From the NCBI GenBank assembly GCA_018385335.1, contig JAHAZN010000016.1, forward strand, positions 1 to 64,000: a stretch of DNA of 64,000 nt, written 5' to 3'. The position numbers and the translations under genes are program-made. This document shows positions 32,942 through 42,387 of this stretch, one piece after another (positions within the stretch are counted from its first letter, which is position 1; every line of letters begins with the position of its first letter). Source of the DNA: Prevotella sp. (GTDB lineage Bacteria; Bacteroidota; Bacteroidia; Bacteroidales; Bacteroidaceae). The notes under the pieces are model-generated. The model saw nothing but the letters and a program-made list of their open reading frames with translations, did no database searches and was not told the origin of the DNA.

Positions 32942-34096
32942 ATGAATGTTCCTTCTCAGTATGATGCGATCAGGCCTTTTGAGCCCGAGGAGCTGCCCGA
33001 AGTGTTCGATCGCCTCATCGGCGATGCCACCTTCCGACAGGTTGCCGCCGTCGTCTTCCCTCAAGTGCCTTTCGAGGCGCTTGTCGCCAAGATGAGAGGG
33101 TGTGCCACCAACCTCGACTTCCAGAAAACGTTCTGCTATCCCTTCCTCAAAGACCTGCTCGCCAAAGCAAGTAAGGGATGTGATATCGACCTCTCTGCCA
33201 TCGACATCACCAAACGATACACCTTTGTGAGCAACCACCGCGACATCGTGCTCGACTCTGCACTGCTCGACATGCTGCTCATCGACGAGGGCTTCTCCAC
33301 CACCTGTGAGATAGCCATCGGCGACAACCTCCTGGCCGCACCATGGATAAAAGACCTCGTGAGGGTGAATAAGTCGTTTATCGTGGAGCGAAGTGCCAGC
33401 ATGCGGGAGATGTTGGCTTCGAGCAAGCGCATGGCTGAATATATGCACTTTGTCATCGATGAGAAGAACGACAATATATGGATTGCACAGCGTGAGGGAC
33501 GTGCTAAGGACAGCGACGACCGCACACAGCCGTCGGTACTGAAGATGATGGCGATGGGGGGCACGGGAAGTGCCAGCGAGCGTCTCGCCGCCCTACATAT
33601 CGTCCCCGTTGCCATCTCCTATGAATATGACCCCTGCGACTGGCTCAAGGCAATGGAGATGCAGCTCAAGCGCGACAATCCAGAGTGGAAGAAGACGAAG
33701 GCTGACGACGTGCGTAGCATGCAGACGGGCATCATGGGCTATAAGGGTAGGATTCATTATCAGTGTGCTCCCTGTATCGACACCTACCTCACCGCTACAG
33801 CGGCGGCACTGCCCAAGGGTGAGTTCTTCGATGCAGTGGCAGCGCATATCGACAAGGCCATCCACCAAGGATATCGTCTCTATCCCAACAACCTCATCGC
33901 TGCTCATCTCCTCACGGGTGAGCAACAGTGGGCTGGCACCTATACAGCGGAAGAGAAGAAGTCTTTCGAGACTTATCTCAAACAGCAGATCAATCGCATT
34001 GAGATGCCTCAGAAGGATATCGTCTTCCTCCAGGAGAAAATGCTGGAGATGTATGCCAACCCTGCCATCAACCACAAAAAAGCTGTCGGCGAATGA
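32942..34096 (+). CDS. Acyltransferase of the PlsC superfamily
   Basis: The 384-residue protein has the acyltransferase motif SNHRDIVLDS (His and Asp spaced by five residues rather than the usual four), AIGDNLL, and QREGRAKDSDD, which takes the place of the FPEGTRS block. No membrane helix is obvious. It likely transfers an acyl chain in phospholipid or lipid A-related metabolism. The family is common in Bacteroidetes and is larger than E. coli PlsC; the exact substrate is not known. It overlaps the NigD-like gene by 4 bases. Confidence 0.75.
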   Translation: MNVPSQYDAIRPFEPEELPEVFDRLIGDATFRQVAAVVFPQVPFEALVAKMRGCATNLDFQKTFCYPFLKDLLAKASKGCDIDLSAIDITKRYTFVSNHRDIVLDSALLDMLLIDEGFSTTCEIAIGDNLLAAPWIKDLVRVNKSFIVERSASMREMLASSKRMAEYMHFVIDEKNDNIWIAQREGRAKDSDDRTQPSVLKMMAMGGTGSASERLAALHIVPVAISYEYDPCDWLKAMEMQLKRDNPEWKKTKADDVRSMQTGIMGYKGRIHYQCAPCIDTYLTATAAALPKGEFFDAVAAHIDKAIHQGYRLYPNNLIAAHLLTGEQQWAGTYTAEEKKSFETYLKQQINRIEMPQKDIVFLQEKMLEMYANPAINHKKAVGE

Positions 34097-34755
34097 GAAC
34101 AGCGCAATGGCTTCTGCTGCTCATCGGCACCTTACTCCTCACCGCCTGTGAGCAGTCGTCCTACGATGAAGGTACGGGGGAGCTCTCGCTCACCCAGGCC
34201 GACTTTGTAGAGGCCTTTACCGACAACCATGGGGCAACCTATAAGGTGGTGGTCGATGATGGTGAGGAGATGATGCTCACCGCTCCTGTGACGAGAAAGG
34301 GTATGCAACGTCCTGACACTACCTATCGGGCCATCCTCTATTACAACAAAACCTCCGCCCTTCAGGCAGAGGCTGTCAGTTGGTCGGCGGTGCCTACCAT
34401 CGTTCCCACTCCTCTCAGCGAGGTGAAAGAGATGAAGACCGACCCTATCTCGTTTGAGAGTCTGTGGATGAGCTGTGCAGGCAAATATCTCAACCTTGGA
34501 TGCTACCTCAAGGTAGGTGACACACAGGGGGAGCAACAGAAACACACACTCGGCGTAGTACTCACGCATAAACAGCGTAACGACGATGGTAGCTCAACAG
34601 CTTACCTCACACTCTATCACGACCAGGGCGGGGTGCCAGCGTACTATTCGTCGAAATTCTATATCAGCATCATCTGCAGCTCACTCAACTGCGACTCTGT
34701 GTGTCTCACCCTCCCCACGTTCCAAGGGGAGCTGGTGAAGAGGGTGAAACGCTAA
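34093..34755 (+). CDS. NigD-like lipoprotein
   Basis: The 220-residue product has a lipobox (LLLTACEQS, Cys19). It then has the NigD-like pattern: a short N-terminal OB-like part (SLTQADFVEAFTDN cut to QADFVEAF), a Thr/Tyr-rich middle, WMSCAGKYLNLGCYLKV and a C-terminal sheet ending in FQGELVKRVKR. NigD proteins were named for a bacteriocin-immunity-like locus in Prevotella; the function of most members is unknown. It ends the unit that starts with the PASTA gene. Confidence 0.75.
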   Translation: MRTAQWLLLLIGTLLLTACEQSSYDEGTGELSLTQADFVEAFTDNHGATYKVVVDDGEEMMLTAPVTRKGMQRPDTTYRAILYYNKTSALQAEAVSWSAVPTIVPTPLSEVKEMKTDPISFESLWMSCAGKYLNLGCYLKVGDTQGEQQKHTLGVVLTHKQRNDDGSSTAYLTLYHDQGGVPAYYSSKFYISIICSSLNCDSVCLTLPTFQGELVKRVKR

Positions 34756-34760
34756 AACGG

Positions 34761-34780
34761 CGGTGCCCTCGTGGGCACTG
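34761..34780. terminator. Hairpin between convergent genes
   Basis: GTGCCC (34763-34768) pairs with GGGCAC (34773-34778) around TCGT, with partial pairing further out. It lies between the stops of the NigD-like gene and argF', with TTATTT on the plus-strand exit. A shared bidirectional terminator is likely. Confidence 0.6.
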
Positions 34781-34781
34781 C

Positions 34782-35747
34782 TTATTTCATGGCTTCCAAC
34801 ATCCGCTTGATCACCACCGAACAGGAGATCTCTCTGTTGGCAGCCTCAGGAATCACCAGGGAGTTGCCACCCTCTATCACTTCATCAGTAACTATCAGTC
34901 CGCGTCTCACGGGCAGACAGTGCATAAACTTACCATTGTTAGTCACCGCCATGTGTGCCTCGTCAATGGTCCAGCTTCTGTCGGTGCAGAGGATCTTTCC
35001 GTAGTCGGAAGGACAGGTAACACCCGGACAGCTCCAGTTTTTGGCATAGACGAAGTCGGCACCTTCCAACGCCTTCATCTGGTCATATTCCACATGGGCA
35101 TCGCCCACAAACTTCGGGTCGAGTTCATAGCCCCTGGGATGGGTGACGACGAGGTCAACATCGGCCTTGTTCATCCACTCGGCAAAGGAATTGGGAACGG
35201 CCTGAGGGAGCGCTCTGCAGTGGGGAGCCCAACTGAGCACCACCTTGGGGCGAGCCATGGTCTTATGCTCTTCGATGGTAATGAGGTCGGCAAAGGCCTG
35301 CAAGGGATGAACGGTAGCTGTCTCCATGGCAAAAACGGGCTTGCCACTGTAACGGATAAACTGCTGTAACACCGTCTCAGCATAGTCATACGCCCTGTCG
35401 GAGAGGCCGGCAAACGACCTTACGCCTATCATATCGCAGTAGCAGCCCATCACGGGGATAGCCTCGAGCAAGTGTTCGCTCTTGTCGCCATCCATGATCA
35501 CGCCACGCTCCGTCTCCAGTTTCCAAGCACCTGCATTCACATCGAGCACGATGACGTTCATTCCGAGGTTCATAGCGGCCTTCTGTGTACTCAGTCGGGT
35601 GCGCAGAGAGTTATTGAAGAAGATCATCATCAGCGTCTTGTTCTTGCCCAACTCCTGATATTTGTAGCGGTTAGCTTTGATATCAGCGGCCTCAGCGAGC
35701 GCCTTGCGCAGGTCGCCGAGGTCATCAGCATGAATAAATGTTTTCAT
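34782..35747 (-). CDS. argF': N-acyl-ornithine carbamoyltransferase (ArgF' family)
   Basis: This enzyme carbamoylates an N-acylated ornithine in the Bacteroidetes arginine pathway. The 321-residue protein shows the carbamoyl-phosphate loop NSLRTRLS, HPLQAFADL, HCLPVRRG and the acyl-site neighbourhood DGDKSEHLLEAIPVMG. In the Bacteroides fragilis enzyme residue 90 is Pro, which sets preference for succinylornithine; here it is Ser90. The rest agrees closely with that family. The start is MKTFIHADDLGDL at 35747; a 12-codon extension upstream is not supported. It has its own promoter and argH lies 6 kb away. Confidence 0.88.
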   Translation of the reverse strand: MKTFIHADDLGDLRKALAEAADIKANRYKYQELGKNKTLMMIFFNNSLRTRLSTQKAAMNLGMNVIVLDVNAGAWKLETERGVIMDGDKSEHLLEAIPVMGCYCDMIGVRSFAGLSDRAYDYAETVLQQFIRYSGKPVFAMETATVHPLQAFADLITIEEHKTMARPKVVLSWAPHCRALPQAVPNSFAEWMNKADVDLVVTHPRGYELDPKFVGDAHVEYDQMKALEGADFVYAKNWSCPGVTCPSDYGKILCTDRSWTIDEAHMAVTNNGKFMHCLPVRRGLIVTDEVIEGGNSLVIPEAANREISCSVVIKRMLEAMK

Positions 35748-35770
35748 ATCGTTCTCGTTTTTGTTGAGTG

Positions 35771-35778
35771 CAAAGATA
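35771..35778 (-). promoter_or_regulatory. Promoter -7 box of argF'
   Basis: TATCTTTG on the minus strand lies 23 bases before the argF' ATG. It separates argF' from the ComEA-like gene upstream on the same strand. Confidence 0.55.
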
Positions 35779-35851
35779 AGCATTCTTTCCGTAAGTCAAC
35801 TCATTCTCATCGACGAATCCTCAGAATAACTGCCCTCAACACGCCTCCTGC

Positions 35852-36751
35852 TTACTCGAAATGGAGATAAGGGGCTAAGCGCTGGAGCTGAGAGGGGGTG
35901 AAATGGGGAAAGAGACGGAGGTCGCTGAGCTGCGAGATACGCCCATGCTTGCGACGGTAATCGACGATATCACGGGCTTGATAGAAATTGATATAGGGAT
36001 GATTGAGGAGGGCCTGAACGCTGAGTTTGTTCACTGCCAGCTGCTTGGGATGGACAGTGGAATCGATAGCGAAATAATCCTTCAGCTGTGAAGGAAGGCT
36101 GGGGAGCTCATCCAACTGGTCAACACTGACATAGCCACCCAACCGCTGTCCGTAACGATAGATAAGCGCTGCATACGCCGAACCTATCCCTGGCACGCGC
36201 CTGAGCATAAGGGTGTCTGAGGTGTTGAGAAAGATGCGCTCTCCGCTACGTATCTTCTTCGGTCCGTGAAGGGCCCTGAGACTGTCATTGGCCTGACGCA
36301 CCTCGGTCAACGCATCGGCGGGAAGGAAATCGGGAGAGATGCGGATATAACTTTTCAACTCGTTATACTGACCTGCCGTGAGGCCAGGGACTCGGGCAAA
36401 ATCGGTCACACGACGATAGACACCGCCATGAGCACGGTAACGATAGATAGACTTCACCTGAAAGGGGGTGAGGCCGAGGCGTAAGAGCTGTGTACTGTCG
36501 GCGGTATTAGGATCAAAGAAAAAACGTTCAACCTTCCTCTCCTCTTCCTGATAGTTCATCAACGGCGCATTACTGCGTACCTGCTGATGAGCAGAATGGC
36601 GAGGGGAGGAAGACTGAACATTGGCTGTTGAGGGCAATGCTTCCTCGGAGAAATGACTGCCAAAATAAACGAGCAGGACGATGCCCAGAAACAAGATGAG
36701 CAGCGAGATGAGCATCACCATGTCTGACCGACGGAAGAAATATCCTTTCAT
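35852..36751 (-). CDS. Membrane-anchored ComEA-like protein with helix-hairpin-helix motifs
   Basis: The 299-residue protein has one N-terminal membrane helix (about 10-31), a Ser/Gln linker, then several helix-hairpin-helix units: NTADSTQLLRLGLT with FQVKSIYRYR, FARVPGLTAGQYNEL, RRVPGIGSAYAALIYRYG, and NKLSVQALLNHPYINFYQARDIV cut here to NHPYINFYQARDIV. ComEA-type proteins bind DNA in the periplasm during uptake. It follows yqeY at the end of the dcw transcript. Whether it acts in competence here is inference; no other com genes are in the window. Confidence 0.8.
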   Translation of the reverse strand: MKGYFFRRSDMVMLISLLILFLGIVLLVYFGSHFSEEALPSTANVQSSSPRHSAHQQVRSNAPLMNYQEEERKVERFFFDPNTADSTQLLRLGLTPFQVKSIYRYRAHGGVYRRVTDFARVPGLTAGQYNELKSYIRISPDFLPADALTEVRQANDSLRALHGPKKIRSGERIFLNTSDTLMLRRVPGIGSAYAALIYRYGQRLGGYVSVDQLDELPSLPSQLKDYFAIDSTVHPKQLAVNKLSVQALLNHPYINFYQARDIVDYRRKHGRISQLSDLRLFPHFTPSQLQRLAPYLHFE

Positions 36752-36778
36752 CCCTTGCTTTTTATTCTATTGTTGACA

Positions 36779-36808
36779 GGCATAAGTAAGGAGAGCAAAC
36801 CTTATGCC
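36779..36808 (-). terminator. Hairpin overlapping the yqeY stop
   Basis: GGCATAAG (36779-36786) and CTTATGCC (36801-36808) form a perfect 8-base stem around 14 bases. The yqeY stop codon is inside the right arm. There is no T tract, so it may slow transcription or protect the mRNA end instead of terminating. Confidence 0.4.
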
Positions 36809-37251
36809 AGCAGGCGCTTCACTACTTCAGAGATGGCCTTGCCGTCGGCACGGCCGGCGAGACGTTTGTTGGCTTCGCTCATCACACGCCCCATGTCTTT
36901 GATGCTCTGTGCACCTGTCTCTGTAATGATGGTGCGCACTGCCTCCTCTATCTCCTCGGGTGTGAGTGCTTTGGGTAGATACTCCTCGATGACGGCCACT
37001 TGGACGAGCTCTGCCTCAGCGAGGTCGGGGCGGTTCTGCGTCTGATAAAGGGTGGCAGAGTCGCGCCCCTGCTTAGCTAGCTTCTGAAGGAGCTTGAGGG
37101 CTGTATCGTCGGTGAGCGTGTCGTTGGCTCCTGGCGCTGTCTTCGCCTCGATAAATATCTTCTTGATGTTACGAAGGGCGGAGAGTCGCTCTTTCTCTTT
37201 GGCTTTCATGGCAGCGATGATATCGTTGCTTATCTGATCGAATAATGTCAT
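36802..37251 (-). CDS. yqeY: GatB/YqeY domain protein
   Basis: The 149-residue soluble helical protein resembles the tail domain of GatB: KAKEKERLSALRNIKK, LAKQGRDSATLYQTQNR, and MGRVMSEANKRLAGRADG. In GatB this domain contacts the tRNA acceptor; stand-alone YqeY has no settled role, though links to tRNA handling are assumed. It starts 21 bases after ftsZ and so is read with the dcw cluster. Confidence 0.88.
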   Translation of the reverse strand: MTLFDQISNDIIAAMKAKEKERLSALRNIKKIFIEAKTAPGANDTLTDDTALKLLQKLAKQGRDSATLYQTQNRPDLAEAELVQVAVIEEYLPKALTPEEIEEAVRTIITETGAQSIKDMGRVMSEANKRLAGRADGKAISEVVKRLLA

Positions 37252-37272
37252 GATGTGAAAAAAAATGGTGTT

Positions 37273-38610
37273 TTATGTGAATGAGATGGTGCCCTGGATG
37301 ATTTCTGGGGCATTGTCAACATCAGCCTGTTTGTTGATGAGATGGTCGCCATTCGACTGATTGCGGAAGTTCTCGAGGGTCTTGGATGTGCGCTTATAGG
37401 TGGGCGTTGACTCTACAGCAGAGATGATGTCGTCGTTGTCGAGGTCTTCGGGACGGAAGAGGTAGATATGCGGACGACGCTTGTAACGGATATTGTCGGG
37501 GTCGTTGCCGTAATAACGCTTGCGGCGCTCCTGCTTCTCGGCTGCCTGCTCCTGCTCGGCAGCGATGCGGTTGGCCTCCTCCTGACTGTGACGCTGGATA
37601 TGTCCGCTCATGCCCTCAACATCCTCGAGACCGAAGCCTGTGGCGAGGATGGTGACCTTCACCTTCTTGTCGAGCGATGGGTCGGTAGCTAATCCCCACT
37701 TGATTTCGAAATCGACAAACTTCGACATGAAGTCGTTGACATCGTTCATCTCCTCCATCATCAAGGCGTCCTTGCCGTCTTTCTGCCCGCCGAAGGAGAT
37801 GCTGAGGAGGATCTTCTTCGACTTAAACACGTCGTTGTCGTTGAGGAGCGGTGAGTTGAGGGCATCGTCGATGGCTTTCTTCACACGACCTTCACCCTCA
37901 CCATATCCGGTGGACATGATGGCGACACCTCCGTCCTTGAGCACGGTCTTCACATCGTTGAAGTCGAGGTTGATGAGGCCGTGAACGGTGATAATCTCTG
38001 CGATGCTCCTGGCGGCAACGCTGAGGGTGTCGTCGGCCTTGCCGAAGGCGTCGAGGACGGTGAGCTCTGGATAGATCTCACGCAGACGCTCGTTGTTGAT
38101 GACGAGGAGGGCATCGACATGTTTCGACATCTGCTCCACTCCATCGAGTGCTTGGTCGATCTTTCGGTCGCCCTCGAAACGGAAGGGGATGGTGACGATA
38201 CCTACAGTGAGGATGCCCATCTCTTTGCTGACACGGGCGATGACGGGGGCGGCACCGGTGCCTGTACCACCACCCATGCCGGCGGTGATGAACGCCATGC
38301 GTGTGCCGTCGCTCAACATGTTCTTGATATCGTCGATGCTCTCCTCGGCGGCCTGGCGGGCACGCTCGGGTTTGTTGCCGGCACCGAGACCTTCCTTGCC
38401 CAACTGAAGGTGGACGGGGACGGGACTGTCGTTGAGTGCCTGATTGTCGGTGTTGCACAGCACGAAGGTGACATCGTGGATGCCCTCGCGATACATGTGG
38501 TTCACGGCATTGCCACCGCCACCGCCCACACCGATGACCTTGATGATGCTATTCTCTTTCTCGGGAGCCACGAAGTTGACTACGCCGAAGGGGGTATTCT
38601 GATCTGCCAT
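37273..38610 (-). CDS. ftsZ: Cell division GTPase FtsZ
   Basis: FtsZ polymerises into the division ring. The 445-residue protein has VGGGGGNAVNHM near the N-terminus, the tubulin signature AGMGGGTGTGAAPV, and NLDFNDVKTVL. The C-terminal part after about 320 is a long charged linker (EEANRIAAEQEQAAEKQERR, written here in part: QEQAAEKQERR), and a conserved tip. It is the last division gene of the dcw cluster, 87 bases after ftsA. Confidence 0.96.
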   Translation of the reverse strand: MADQNTPFGVVNFVAPEKENSIIKVIGVGGGGGNAVNHMYREGIHDVTFVLCNTDNQALNDSPVPVHLQLGKEGLGAGNKPERARQAAEESIDDIKNMLSDGTRMAFITAGMGGGTGTGAAPVIARVSKEMGILTVGIVTIPFRFEGDRKIDQALDGVEQMSKHVDALLVINNERLREIYPELTVLDAFGKADDTLSVAARSIAEIITVHGLINLDFNDVKTVLKDGGVAIMSTGYGEGEGRVKKAIDDALNSPLLNDNDVFKSKKILLSISFGGQKDGKDALMMEEMNDVNDFMSKFVDFEIKWGLATDPSLDKKVKVTILATGFGLEDVEGMSGHIQRHSQEEANRIAAEQEQAAEKQERRKRYYGNDPDNIRYKRRPHIYLFRPEDLDNDDIISAVESTPTYKRTSKTLENFRNQSNGDHLINKQADVDNAPEIIQGTISFT

Positions 38611-38697
38611 AATATTTTAGATATTGAAGATTTAATAATGTAGGATGGATAGCGTTCGTTGACGACTGCTTCTGTTATTTTGATTTGATGTGGATGT

Positions 38698-40146
38698 TTA
38701 TTCTTCTTCCTCCATAATCTTCTTGCCGAAGTTCTTTATTCCGTTGAAGGTCTTATGCCAGAAACTGTTCTTTCGGCGCTCCTCAGCGGCGCGTTCCTCC
38801 TCTTCTCTCTGGCGTTCGAGCTCCTGTCGTTCCATCTCTTCCTGTTTGCGACGTTTCTCTTCCTCGGCCTGCTGTTTCTCTGCCAGGGTGAGCACTACAC
38901 CTCCCGTGGTCTCGCCTATCTGTCGTGCCTTGCGCTCCACGGCCTTGGGGGCTGCCTCCTCTGTTTCATCGAAGAGTCCGGCGTTGGGATCAACGGCATT
39001 GCCCGCGCAGTTGGCTTCACCCTTATCCAACAGGGCGAGCACGGTGTTCATCATGCAGTTATGGGCATTGATCTCGTCGTTGGTAGAAACAATGGTGTTG
39101 GTCACAAAGCGGGCAACACGTATCTTGTCGATATGTGTACAGAGGGTGAACGCCTTCTCGATGTTCTTCATGTTGGCACCGCCTCCGGTGAGGATAATAC
39201 CTCCGAGCAGCTTGTCGCTATATTCTGAGGGCACCTGGTACCAGGCATTCTCGATAATCTCCTGCAGACGGCTCTCTACAATCTCTATAAACTTACGGCT
39301 CTCCACGCTCCGCTCAGCATCGATAGGGAGCATCAGCGTGTTGTCGATATCGGCATTCTCCGTATATGCACAGCCATATTTGAGTTTCATCTTCTCGGCA
39401 TCGCTCTCCTCCATCTGCAGGGAGGCGATATCCTTGGTGATGTTATTGCTTCCGAGGGGGAGCACAGAGAGATGGCGAAGGATGTTCTTGCTATAGACAC
39501 ACACGGTGGTGGTGCTGGCACCGATATCTACCAGCACGCAACCGGAGCGTTTCTCTGCCTCAGTGAGCACGCTGTTGGCCAACGCTACAGGGGAGAGGAA
39601 GATCTCTGCAATGTTGATGTTGGCGGTCTCGAAACACTGATTGAGATTGTTATAGAAAGACTTGCGACAAAGGATATTGAGGAAGTTGCCCTCCAGGGTC
39701 TTACACTGAATACCCACGGGGTCGAGCTGATACTGGTTGTCCACCTTATACTCCTGGGTGGCAGCGTCAAGGATCTCCTGGTCAGGATAGCTCATGCTGC
39801 GGTTGATGTCCATCAGCTGATACACCATCTCCTGTGTCACCTTGTCCTCGACGGGCATGTTCTTCGTCACCACGTTTTTCAGACTGCGTATCGACTGTCC
39901 TCCGATACCTACATACACCTGAGTGATATCGGTCTTCAACTGGTGTTTCAGTTTGGTGATGATATTCACAAGACAGGTGGCTGTCTTATCGCTGTTATAA
40001 ACCACTCCCTTGTGTATGAACGATGAGGAGTCTTCCTTCACCACGGCAAGCACATTGATGCTACCGTCGAGATTCTTCTTTCCAGCAATACCAGTCATTT
40101 TCGATGAACCCAACTCGATTGCTACTATAAAATCCTTTGCTGCCAT
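38698..40146 (-). CDS. ftsA: Cell division protein FtsA
   Basis: FtsA is the actin-like ATPase that ties FtsZ to the membrane. The 482-residue protein has the ATPase motifs AIELGSSKMTG, LVDIGASTTTV and GIILTGGGANM. A Glu/Arg/Gln-rich coiled coil (about 410-460) precedes the C-terminal amphipathic segment SFWHKTFNGIKNFGKKI, the membrane target. The coiled coil makes it longer than E. coli FtsA (420). Confidence 0.95.
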   Translation of the reverse strand: MAAKDFIVAIELGSSKMTGIAGKKNLDGSINVLAVVKEDSSSFIHKGVVYNSDKTATCLVNIITKLKHQLKTDITQVYVGIGGQSIRSLKNVVTKNMPVEDKVTQEMVYQLMDINRSMSYPDQEILDAATQEYKVDNQYQLDPVGIQCKTLEGNFLNILCRKSFYNNLNQCFETANINIAEIFLSPVALANSVLTEAEKRSGCVLVDIGASTTTVCVYSKNILRHLSVLPLGSNNITKDIASLQMEESDAEKMKLKYGCAYTENADIDNTLMLPIDAERSVESRKFIEIVESRLQEIIENAWYQVPSEYSDKLLGGIILTGGGANMKNIEKAFTLCTHIDKIRVARFVTNTIVSTNDEINAHNCMMNTVLALLDKGEANCAGNAVDPNAGLFDETEEAAPKAVERKARQIGETTGGVVLTLAEKQQAEEEKRRKQEEMERQELERQREEEERAAEERRKNSFWHKTFNGIKNFGKKIMEEEE

Positions 40147-40199
40147 AAGAGGTTGAATATTGAAAGATTGAACTATTTTATTTTTTTTTGATGAGATGA

Positions 40200-40961
40200 T
40201 TACGATTGTTTGATGTGCTTGCGTTTCTTACAGATAATCTGGTTGTCAAACTCCAGACTGATCACCGAATAGCGGTTCCATCCGGCTTTGCTCAGTCCGT
40301 AACGATAGAACTTATAGAGCCGCTTGAGCTTCTCTGGTATGCCCACGGCCTGACCTAAATAGACCACATGACTACCCACGCGTGGCACCATCTCTATGCT
40401 CCCGTCGTTTAACACATGAAGCTGCTCTATCTGCTGATGCCAGAACTTATCTGAGATGAGGTGGTTGCCTATCGGTGTGAGCACCTTCTTTGCATACTTC
40501 TGATTGATGTTGCCCGTAGCCACGATGAGGTTGCCCACATACTTCACATTAGGCATCACTCCTCCCTTGTTGTCCACATAATAGTCGTCGCCGTTGTTGG
40601 CCATCACTCGGATGATAGGCATGCGCTGGGTGAGTGTGATACACACCTTTCCGCTCTGCGTCTTATAACACTCCGCACGATCGACGAAGGGACTTCTTCT
40701 GAGCACATCCTCGATACGTCGCACATCAACGCCATTGAGCTGCTCGCCCAGGGGATAGAGCTTATGACGCTTGAGGAGGTCGCGTATCTCTCGGTCTGAG
40801 AGGAATCCATCTACCACATTGTCTGTGATAGTGACCTTCACCTCTGTGCACACCTGGTGACGGTTGTCGGGCTTGTTGAATGCTGTCGTCGCCAGCACCA
40901 GATAGACTGCCACCAGGATATTGATGCTCACAAGGAGTATTTTTTTCAGTCGGTCTCTCAT
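40200..40961 (-). CDS. ftsQ: Cell division protein FtsQ
   Basis: FtsQ is a single-pass divisome scaffold. The 253-residue product has a membrane helix (about 8-25), then a POTRA-like domain (about 45-120, VKITDNVVDGFLSDREI and VRRIEDVLRRSPFVDRAEC in part) and a beta domain with VDNKGGVMPN. Weak conservation is normal for FtsQ; the position between murC and ftsA supports the name. The last residues are basic. Confidence 0.88.
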   Translation of the reverse strand: MRDRLKKILLVSINILVAVYLVLATTAFNKPDNRHQVCTEVKVTITDNVVDGFLSDREIRDLLKRHKLYPLGEQLNGVDVRRIEDVLRRSPFVDRAECYKTQSGKVCITLTQRMPIIRVMANNGDDYYVDNKGGVMPNVKYVGNLIVATGNINQKYAKKVLTPIGNHLISDKFWHQQIEQLHVLNDGSIEMVPRVGSHVVYLGQAVGIPEKLKRLYKFYRYGLSKAGWNRYSVISLEFDNQIICKKRKHIKQS

Positions 40962-40967
40962 ATCGGC

Positions 40968-42365
40968 TTATTGGGGGTTAGAGGGGTTAGCAAGTCGCTG
41001 CTCTAAGATCTTGGTCATCTCGGGCACCATGTCATCAAGGTCACCGGCACCAAGCACTATCAGCACATCGAAGTCGCGGTGGGCCACAAAGTTGAGCACA
41101 TCGGCTTTGCTCACAAGACTACGCTCCACTCCGGGACGGAGGTGGTCGTAGATGAGCTGTGAGGAAACACCGGGGATGGGTTGCTCACGGGCGGGATAGA
41201 TATCGCAGAGCACCACCTCGTCTAAGATACTCAGACTGTCGGCAAACTCCTTGTAGAAATCGCGTGTGCGGGTGTAGAGATGTGGCTGGAAGATCGCCGT
41301 TATATGTCGGTTGGCATAGAGGGCTCGGATGCTCTTGGCACTCTGCAGAATCTCCTGGGGATGGTGGGCATAGTCGCTCAGGAACACCAGCTCAGGGCGT
41401 TTTATCTTGAAGTCGAACCTACGGTCAACACCGCCATAGCTGCGCATTCCCTCACGCAACTCATCGGCGGTACATCCGCACAACTGGGCCATCGCCATGG
41501 CTGCCACACCATTCTCTATGTTGATAGGCACTGGCTGACCGAGCTCCACACCAGGGACATTCTCTAAAGGTGAGATGAAGTCGAAGGTGATCGCTCCATT
41601 ATTGATGACGATGTTCTCTGCATGGAAATCGCCCTCGGCTAACGCATACTCGTAGCATGTGACACCCTCCTGCAAACGGGCCTTCATCTCCAGTCCACTG
41701 TGGATAATCAGTGTTCCGCCGGGCTGGATGAGTGATGAGTAGTGGTTGAAACTCTCAAGATAGGCCTCCTTGGTGCCATAGATGTCAAGATGGTCGGGGT
41801 CGGTGGCGGTGATGACGCTCATCCAGGGACGCAGCCAGTGGAAAGAGCGATCAAACTCATCGGCTTCGATCACCACATAGTCGCTCTCGCTGAGGATATA
41901 GTTGGTGTGATAGTTCTTGGAGATTCCTCCGAGGAAGGCATTGCAGTCAACATGACTCTGATGGAGGATGTGTGCGCACATCGTCGAGGTGGTGGTCTTG
42001 CCGTGTGTACCGGCAACACACAGTGCCTTGTGCATACGGGTGAGTGTGCCCAGCACCTGTGCACGCTTCTCTATCTCGAAGCCATGCTCACGGAAATAGA
42101 CGAGTTCGGCATGGTCGTTGGGCACGGCAGGGGTGTAGATCACCAGACAGGATGATGGTTGACGACAAGGGAGTGGGATGAGGTCAACACGCTCTTCATA
42201 GTGGATAGCCATCCCCTCTTTCTCCAACTCCCGTGTGAGGGCTGACGGTGTTCTGTCGTAACCTGCCACCACCAGTCCTCTGTGGAGGAAGTAGCGGGCG
42301 ATGGCACTCATACCTATGCCACCTGCTCCTACGAAATATACGGCTTTGATGTCCTTGATATCCAT
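40968..42365 (-). CDS. murC: UDP-N-acetylmuramate--L-alanine ligase
   Basis: MurC adds L-Ala to UDP-MurNAc, the first amino acid of the stem peptide. The 465-residue protein shows the N-terminal VGAGGIGMSAIARYF, the ATP loop AGTHGKTTTSTM, and VIEADEFDRSF and YAHHPQEI, all typical. It starts 22 bases after murG and ends 6 bases before ftsQ. Confidence 0.95.
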   Translation of the reverse strand: MDIKDIKAVYFVGAGGIGMSAIARYFLHRGLVVAGYDRTPSALTRELEKEGMAIHYEERVDLIPLPCRQPSSCLVIYTPAVPNDHAELVYFREHGFEIEKRAQVLGTLTRMHKALCVAGTHGKTTTSTMCAHILHQSHVDCNAFLGGISKNYHTNYILSESDYVVIEADEFDRSFHWLRPWMSVITATDPDHLDIYGTKEAYLESFNHYSSLIQPGGTLIIHSGLEMKARLQEGVTCYEYALAEGDFHAENIVINNGAITFDFISPLENVPGVELGQPVPINIENGVAAMAMAQLCGCTADELREGMRSYGGVDRRFDFKIKRPELVFLSDYAHHPQEILQSAKSIRALYANRHITAIFQPHLYTRTRDFYKEFADSLSILDEVVLCDIYPAREQPIPGVSSQLIYDHLRPGVERSLVSKADVLNFVAHRDFDVLIVLGAGDLDDMVPEMTKILEQRLANPSNPQ

Positions 42366-42387
42366 TCTACATTACGTTTTTTTGTGT

